Of a DNA stretch of 11,608 bases, positions 7,815-11,608 are shown in pieces. A program made the translations under genes and the position numbers. The stretch lies in NCBI GenBank assembly GCA_003527225.1, contig DPXQ01000105.1, forward strand, positions 1 through 11,608, given 5' to 3'. The DNA comes from Rhizobium sp. Lineage in GTDB: Bacteria; Pseudomonadota; Alphaproteobacteria; Rhizobiales; Rhizobiaceae. The notes below the pieces were generated by a model that saw nothing but the letters and a program-made list of their open reading frames with translations, had not been told where the DNA came from and ran no database searches. The stretch's first letter is position 1; each line of letters begins with the position of its first letter.

Positions 7815-9089
7815 TCAGGCCGCCGTGCGGTCGGCCATATGTATTTCCAGATGCTTACCGTTGTGGCCGGTGATCGTGACCGTCACAAGGTCGCGCGGCG
7901 CCAGACCCGGAGCCGCGACAAGCGTGAAGTTCTCCGTGTGGGCCATGCCGCTGTTCTCGACAAGGATTGTCTGACGCGTGCCGACCATTGCGGCAAGGTG
8001 GCGCGCCTGCAATTCTTCGGCCGTGCGGCGCAAGCTGGCCGCACGTTCCTTGACTAGCCGACGGTCGAGCTGAGGCATGCGTGCAGCGGGCGTTCCGGGG
8101 CGAGGGCTATAGGGGAAGACATGCAGATAGGCAATGCCGATCTCCTCGGCGAGACTTGCCGCGTTGTCGAACATTTCCTCAGTCTCAGTCGGGAACCCGG
8201 CGATCATATCGGCACCGAACGTCATGTCCGGGCGGCGCTTTCGTATGTTGTCGGCGAAGCGAAGTGCATCGGCGCGGCTGTGACGACGCTTCATACGTTT
8301 CAGCATCATGTCGTCGCCATGCTGCAGTGAGAGATGCAGATGCGGCATGAAACGCGGCTCGTCGGCGATCAGGTCAAGGAGATGTCGGTCGACCTCGATG
8401 CTGTCGATCGAGGACAAGCGCAGGCGCAGGATTTCCGGCACTTGTCTGAGAACGGTCTTTGCCAAAAGGCCGAGCGTCGGTGCCCCCGGAAGGTCGGCAC
8501 CGTAACTCGTGGCGTCGACACCCGTCAAGACGATCTCGCGGTAGCCGTTTTCGGCAAGCTTCCGCGCCTGTTCGACGACCGCGCCCATCGGCACCGAGCG
8601 GGAGTTGCCGCGGCCAAAAGGAATGATGCAGAAGGTGCAGCGATGGTCGCAGCCATTCTGAACCTGGATGAAACCACGGACATGGCCGTCAATATGACCG
8701 ATCATCTGCGGAGCCGTTTCGGTTACGCTCATGATGTCATTGACACGGAGCTTTTCTTCCGCCGATACGCCGAAATCAGGAAGCGCACCGTAGCTCTCAG
8801 TCTTCAGCTTTTCCTCGTTGCCGAGGACAGCGTCTACTTCCGGCATATCGGCAAAGTCATGCGCCCCAGTCTGTGCAGCACAGCCGGTGACGATGATGCG
8901 TGCGCCGGGGCTCTCCCGCCTTGCCTTGCGGATTGCCTGGCGGGCCTGGCGCACGGCCTCGCCGGTGACTGCGCAGGTGTTGAATAGGATCGCGTTGTCG
9001 AGACCGGCCTTGGCCGCCTCGGCCTTCATCACTTCGGATTCGTAGGTATTCAGGCGGCAGCCGAAGGTGATGACTTCGACGTTGTTCAC
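7815..9089 (-). CDS. mtaB: tRNA N6-threonylcarbamoyladenosine methylthiotransferase MtaB
   Basis: Radical-SAM methylthiotransferase that converts t6A37 to ms2t6A37 in ANN-decoding tRNAs. The 424-residue protein has three parts: an N-terminal MTTase domain with the auxiliary-cluster cysteines Cys11, Cys39 and Cys70; a radical-SAM domain with CDHRCTFC (Cys147, Cys151, Cys154); and a C-terminal TRAM-like RNA-binding domain (about 365-420). The block [18 protein letters not shown] (254-270) is typical of MtaB. MiaB and RimO share the fold, but the overall sequence fits MtaB best. The start is GTG at 9087-9089, overlapping the dapF stop (GTGA), with a GGAG upstream. The frame stays open another 73 codons into dapF, but those codons encode an Arg-rich shadow peptide, not the family N-terminus. 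Confidence 0.93.
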   Translation of the reverse strand: MNNVEVITFGCRLNTYESEVMKAEAAKAGLDNAILFNTCAVTGEAVRQARQAIRKARRESPGARIIVTGCAAQTGAHDFADMPEVDAVLGNEEKLKTESYGALPDFGVSAEEKLRVNDIMSVTETAPQMIGHIDGHVRGFIQVQNGCDHRCTFCIIPFGRGNSRSVPMGAVVEQARKLAENGYREIVLTGVDATSYGADLPGAPTLGLLAKTVLRQVPEILRLRLSSIDSIEVDRHLLDLIADEPRFMPHLHLSLQHGDDMMLKRMKRRHSRADALRFADNIRKRRPDMTFGADMIAGFPTETEEMFDNAASLAEEIGIAYLHVFPYSPRPGTPAARMPQLDRRLVKERAASLRRTAEELQARHLAAMVGTRQTILVENSGMAHTENFTLVAAPGLAPRDLVTVTITGHNGKHLEIHMADRTAA

Positions 9090-9991
9090 TGTGCCAAGGC
9101 TCCGGCCTGCGGTTCGCGTTGCCAGACGCCAGTCACAGGATCCAGATGGCCGGACCATTCCCATTCGGCGGGACCGGTCATGATCACGTGGTCGTCGCGC
9201 TCGCGCCATTCGATGATCAGAGGCTCCCGGATCGGGCTGGTCGCGACATCGACCGTCACCTTGCGACCGGTCCTGCCGGTCCGCGCGGCGCTGGCGGCGG
9301 TGGCGCAAGCAGCCGAACCGCAGGCGAGCGTCTGCCCGACGCCGCGTTCCCAGGTGCGCATGGTCAGCGACGAGGGCGAAGTAATACGGGCGAGGGTAAT
9401 GTTGGCCTTTTCAGGGAACATCGGGTGATTTTCGAGCAGCGGTCCGAAACGATCGAGATCATAGGACATTACGTCCTTGTCGACCCAGAAGATCGCATGC
9501 GGATTGCCCATCGAGGCTACGGATGGCGAATGCAGCACAGGATTGTCGATCGGGCCGATCTGCAATTCGATGCGGCTGGTGTCGTGGAATTCTTCCGACA
9601 GTGGTATCTTGTCCCACTCGAAGACGGGCTTGCCCATGTCGACGGAGATCAGGCCGTCCTGTTGCTCGACCGCATTGAGGATGCCCGCGACAGTCTGGAA
9701 AGTGAAGGCCTTCCTCCCGGTCTCGGCGGCAAGCGCTTGCACCACGCAGCGCGTGCCGTTGCCGCAGGCCTGGGCGCGCGATCCATCCGAATTCAGGATA
9801 TCGATAAAGGCGTCAGTGCCCTCGAGCTTCGGATCATGGATCGCCATGATCTGGTCGAACCGGGTAGCCGGATCGGCGTTGAGCGCTACCGCTGCTTCCG
9901 GAGTCACCTTGTCGGTACGACCGCGCATGTCGACAACCAGGATCATGTTGCCAAGCCCGTTCATCCTCGCGAATTCGACCATGTTGCTCAT
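9086..9991 (-). CDS. dapF: diaminopimelate epimerase DapF
   Basis: Converts LL-diaminopimelate to meso-diaminopimelate, the precursor of lysine and of peptidoglycan cross-links, in the cytoplasm. It uses two cysteines, one as base and one as acid, without a cofactor. Both are present in the 301-residue protein: Cys76 in [10 protein letters not shown] and Cys224 in [10 protein letters not shown]. Other family blocks include MNGLGN (10-15), NSDGS (68-72), GNPHAIFWV (162-170) and ERGVGQT (215-221). Length is slightly above the E. coli form (274) but usual for rhizobia. The first ATG lacks a strong ribosome site; a second in-frame ATG three codons later is possible. It leads the dapF-mtaB-ftsY-yciB-UPF0314 run and overlaps mtaB by 4 bp. 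Confidence 0.96.
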   Translation of the reverse strand: MSNMVEFARMNGLGNMILVVDMRGRTDKVTPEAAVALNADPATRFDQIMAIHDPKLEGTDAFIDILNSDGSRAQACGNGTRCVVQALAAETGRKAFTFQTVAGILNAVEQQDGLISVDMGKPVFEWDKIPLSEEFHDTSRIELQIGPIDNPVLHSPSVASMGNPHAIFWVDKDVMSYDLDRFGPLLENHPMFPEKANITLARITSPSSLTMRTWERGVGQTLACGSAACATAASAARTGRTGRKVTVDVATSPIREPLIIEWRERDDHVIMTGPAEWEWSGHLDPVTGVWQREPQAGALAQ

Positions 9992-10075
9992 CGGATCAAT
10001 CCATTGTTCTCGGCGAGTATATGGCGGAAATGCGTGGAAATTACCAGAGGCGGGCCGATAACTCCCGTGCCTGTC
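9992..10075 (-). promoter_or_regulatory. gap upstream of dapF with candidate promoter
   Basis: This 84-bp gap lies between the MBL gene and dapF, both on the minus strand. On the minus strand TATACT (10016-10021 in window coordinates) matches five of six positions of a -10 box and would place the transcript start roughly 15-20 nt before the dapF ATG. The -35 region is poor. No terminator with a T-run is visible after the MBL gene, so readthrough into dapF is also possible. Confidence 0.3.
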
Positions 10076-11077
10076 CTAAACCTGTGGGACGTCAAAAACG
10101 TCGCCGGCGCGCAACGGACGGAAGCAGTCGGGTGGGACGCCCTGGGTCGCCAGCGCTTGCGCAAGATCCTCCACCGGCGTTTCAATCGCCTCGTCGGTCA
10201 GCTGGAAAGTGCCGAAGTGATGGCCGACCGCGTAAGCCGCATTGCAGAGCCGCATGCCCATCACCGCTTCTTCCGGGTTCTGGTGCTGGCCTTTCATGAA
10301 CCAGCGGGGTTCATAGGCGCCGACAGGCAGGTTGGCGAGACGGAAGCCACGATGCTTCTCGGCGGCGGCGCGATAATTCACGCCGTCGTGAAAACCGGTG
10401 TCGCCGATGTGGTAGATTCGACCGGCCGGCGTAGAGATGACGAAGGCCGCCCAGAGGGCCATGCGGCGATCCTTAAGCCCCCGCGCCGACCAGTGGTGGC
10501 AGGGCTCGGCATCGATAGTGACGCCACCCCAGGAGTCGAGCTGGTCGCCCCAGTCGACTGCGGAGATTTTGGCGTCGGGAAGAGCGCGATGGATGATCGT
10601 GTCGTTGCCGAGCGGGGTGACGATATGCGGCCCGTGTTCCTCGTGCAGGCGCGCAAGGGTCGCCAGATCGAGGTGGTCGTAGTGATTGTGGGTGACCAGT
10701 ACGATGTCGATCGGCGGCAGGGCGTCGAAGGCGATGCCGGGTTCGCTCACCCGCTTGGGGCCGGCGAAGGAAAAAGGGCTGGCGCGCCTTGCCCAGACCG
10801 GGTCGGTCAGGATGTTGAGGCCAGCCACCTGGATCAACAGCGATGCATGGCCGATCATGGTGATGCGCAGGTCGGCGCCGGTGACCCGTTCGCGAGGCGG
10901 CGTCGAAGCGGGGGGATGCGACACGCGTTTCGGCCAGCGGGCGCGCTTGCCGTTGGCACGCCATTTGAGAAGGTCACGCATGCCGCCGGGCTCGACGCCC
11001 TGAGGGTTGAAGAAGCGCTTGCCGTCGAAATGGTCGGAGACGGGGCCGGTATAATAGGGGTTTTTGAGCCTGGGCAT
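10076..11077 (-). CDS. metallo-beta-lactamase-fold hydrolase, NAPE-PLD / UlaG-like
   Basis: A 333-residue hydrolase of the metallo-beta-lactamase superfamily. It carries the zinc-binding motif THNHYDHLD (131-139 counted from an upstream GTG), further likely metal ligands HH (196-197), IGDTG with Asp228, and HH (288-289). The N-terminal block NPYY-GPVSDHF-GKRFFNP and the late HQNPEEA segment are shared with N-acylphosphatidylethanolamine phospholipase D and its bacterial relatives, so a phosphodiesterase on lipid-like or other phosphate esters is plausible; the substrate is unknown. No signal peptide is visible, so it is likely cytoplasmic. ATG 11075-11077 is preferred, with AAGGTG just upstream; GTG at 11081-11083 would add two residues. 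It is divergent from the GFA gene and same-strand with dapF, 84 bp away. Confidence 0.88.
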   Translation of the reverse strand: MPRLKNPYYTGPVSDHFDGKRFFNPQGVEPGGMRDLLKWRANGKRARWPKRVSHPPASTPPRERVTGADLRITMIGHASLLIQVAGLNILTDPVWARRASPFSFAGPKRVSEPGIAFDALPPIDIVLVTHNHYDHLDLATLARLHEEHGPHIVTPLGNDTIIHRALPDAKISAVDWGDQLDSWGGVTIDAEPCHHWSARGLKDRRMALWAAFVISTPAGRIYHIGDTGFHDGVNYRAAAEKHRGFRLANLPVGAYEPRWFMKGQHQNPEEAVMGMRLCNAAYAVGHHFGTFQLTDEAIETPVEDLAQALATQGVPPDCFRPLRAGDVFDVPQV

Positions 11078-11187
11078 CGTCACCTTGCTTGCCGTTGGTC
11101 TGCGCTCGGGAGAATATGGGATGTCGCGGGCGGCGCATCCAGCCGTTGGCCGTGGAATTCGTTCAAACCGCTGATCGGGAGATCACC
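11078..11187. other. divergent intergenic region between MBL hydrolase and GFA gene
   Basis: A 110-bp region that must contain the 5' ends of both flanking genes. I see no convincing -35/-10 pair in either direction and no strong operator-like repeat. The plus-strand frame is open through it from a TTG at 11089, but the encoded stretch does not resemble the GFA N-terminus. Confidence 0.5.
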
Positions 11188-11568
11188 ATGCACAAGAGAT
11201 CCTGCCTTTGCGGCGTTGTCGGCATTGAGATCGAAGGAGACCTTGCCCCGCCCGATGCCTGCCATTGCACGAAATGCCGCAAGCAGTCCGGTCATTTCTG
11301 GTGCTCGACCGACGTGCCGCGCACCGCCCTGACCGTGCATGGTGACGACAAGGTGACCTGGTACCAGTCGTCGGAGCGGGTCCGGCGCGGCTTCTGCTCG
11401 GTGTGCGGATCAACCCTGTTCTGGGAGCCGGTCGGGCGCGACAAGATTGCCGTTTCCATGGGGATATTGGAAGCCCCGACGGGAACCAAACTCGCCCTTC
11501 ACATTTTCGTGGCCGACAAGGGCGACTATTACACCCTTGGCGATGACGTGCCGCAGAACGCACAGTAA
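11188..11568 (+). CDS. GFA family (glutathione-dependent formaldehyde-activating-like) zinc protein
   Basis: A 126-residue protein of the GFA/CENP-V-like fold, a small cytoplasmic zinc-binding beta-fold. The zinc ligands follow the family order: Cys6 and Cys8 in SCLCG, Cys25-His26-Cys27 and Cys30 in CHCTKCRK, Cys39, and Cys70 and Cys73 in FCSVCGS. The SSE-R-RGFC-CGS-LFWEP block (61-81) and MGILEAP (91-97) are typical. The founding member aids the spontaneous reaction of formaldehyde with glutathione, but most relatives have no proven function, so the specific activity is unassigned. The start is ATG 11188, with GGGAGA and 5-nt spacing; longer starts from TTG 11089 or ATG 11116 add non-family sequence. 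It is followed immediately by an intrinsic terminator. Confidence 0.9.
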   Translation: MHKRSCLCGVVGIEIEGDLAPPDACHCTKCRKQSGHFWCSTDVPRTALTVHGDDKVTWYQSSERVRRGFCSVCGSTLFWEPVGRDKIAVSMGILEAPTGTKLALHIFVADKGDYYTLGDDVPQNAQ

Positions 11569-11572
11569 ACCG

Positions 11573-11598
11573 CAAGGCGTAGCCCCGCCTTGACTTTT
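11573..11598 (+). terminator. intrinsic terminator after the GFA gene
   Basis: CAAGGCG (11573-11579) and CGCCTTG (11586-11592) form a perfect 7-bp stem with a 6-nt loop, followed by ACTTTT. It begins 4 nt after the TAA stop, so it fits a Rho-independent terminator for the plus-strand gene. The T-run is short, so efficiency may be moderate. Confidence 0.75.
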
Positions 11599-11608
11599 CC
11601 GGCCCTTT

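Noticed and set aside
9090..9308. 73-codon N-terminal extension of mtaB
   Set aside because: The added residues are an Arg-rich out-of-frame reading of dapF. The GTG at 9087-9089 gives the family N-terminus and a stop/start overlap.
10048..10068. Possible terminator hairpin (CGGG/CCCG) after the MBL gene
   Set aside because: Only a 4-bp stem with mismatches outside it and no T-run on the minus strand.
9988..10185. 65-residue minus-strand open frame before dapF
   Set aside because: It overlaps the C-terminal part of the MBL gene in another frame, is Arg-rich, and resembles no known protein.
11089..11187. Upstream TTG or ATG starts for the GFA gene
   Set aside because: ATG 11188 has a strong ribosome site and begins exactly at the family N-terminus; the extension has no family similarity.
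9119..11332. 737-residue open frame on the plus strand opposite dapF and the MBL gene
   Set aside because: Although it is the longest frame in the window and crosses the 84-bp gap, it runs antisense to two well-recognised genes and into the start of the GFA gene in another frame. Its composition is Arg/Asp/Gly/His-rich with no recognisable domain and no convincing ribosome site.
1..11608. Search for CRISPR arrays, tRNA or rRNA genes, insertion sequences, attachment sites and toxin-antitoxin or defence genes
   Set aside because: None seen; coding density is high and nearly all of it is explained by recognised housekeeping families.

Overview
The window looks like an ordinary chromosomal core region of an alphaproteobacterium, most likely Rhizobiaceae (Rhizobium/Agrobacterium/Sinorhizobium type). 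Evidence: high GC with third-position GC bias, a five-gene ccmABCDG cluster divergent from an AcnA-type aconitase, a UPF0314/DUF2585 membrane protein beside septation protein A, and a dapF-mtaB-ftsY run. I see no mobile elements, tRNA or rRNA genes, CRISPR arrays or signs of recent transfer.

Layout. (1) 1-1963, minus: aconitate hydratase acnA with its C-terminus cut by the window edge. (2) 1964-2236: a shared divergent regulatory region. It holds an inverted repeat resembling the iron-control (Irr) operator of rhizobia and a 9-bp inverted repeat in the presumed acnA leader. (3) 2237-5128, plus: ccmA-ccmB-ccmC-ccmD-ccmG, a compact cytochrome c maturation operon with three ATGA stop/start overlaps. 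(4) 5139-9991, minus: a tightly packed run transcribed in the order dapF-mtaB-ftsY-ispZ/yciB-UPF0314, ending 10 bp from the ccmG stop. (5) 10076-11077, minus: an NAPE-PLD-like metallo-beta-lactamase-fold hydrolase. (6) 11188-11568, plus: a GFA-family zinc protein followed by a clear intrinsic terminator.

How the genes work together. The left half joins an Fe-S TCA-cycle enzyme with haem export and thiol reduction for c-type cytochromes, both iron-demanding, across a single control region. The ccm set covers the haem transporter (A, B, C, D) and the thioredoxin-like CcmG; the CcmE chaperone and the CcmF/H/I ligation module are not in the window. The right half is a housekeeping run: DAP epimerase for lysine and peptidoglycan, a tRNA methylthiotransferase, the SRP receptor, and two membrane proteins. 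The outer MBL and GFA genes are divergent and of unknown substrate.

Nothing here is a convincing undescribed system. The best leads are the candidate iron-responsive operator shared by acnA and ccm, the conserved polar residues inside the UPF0314 membrane protein, and the stop-to-stop junction between the two main operons.
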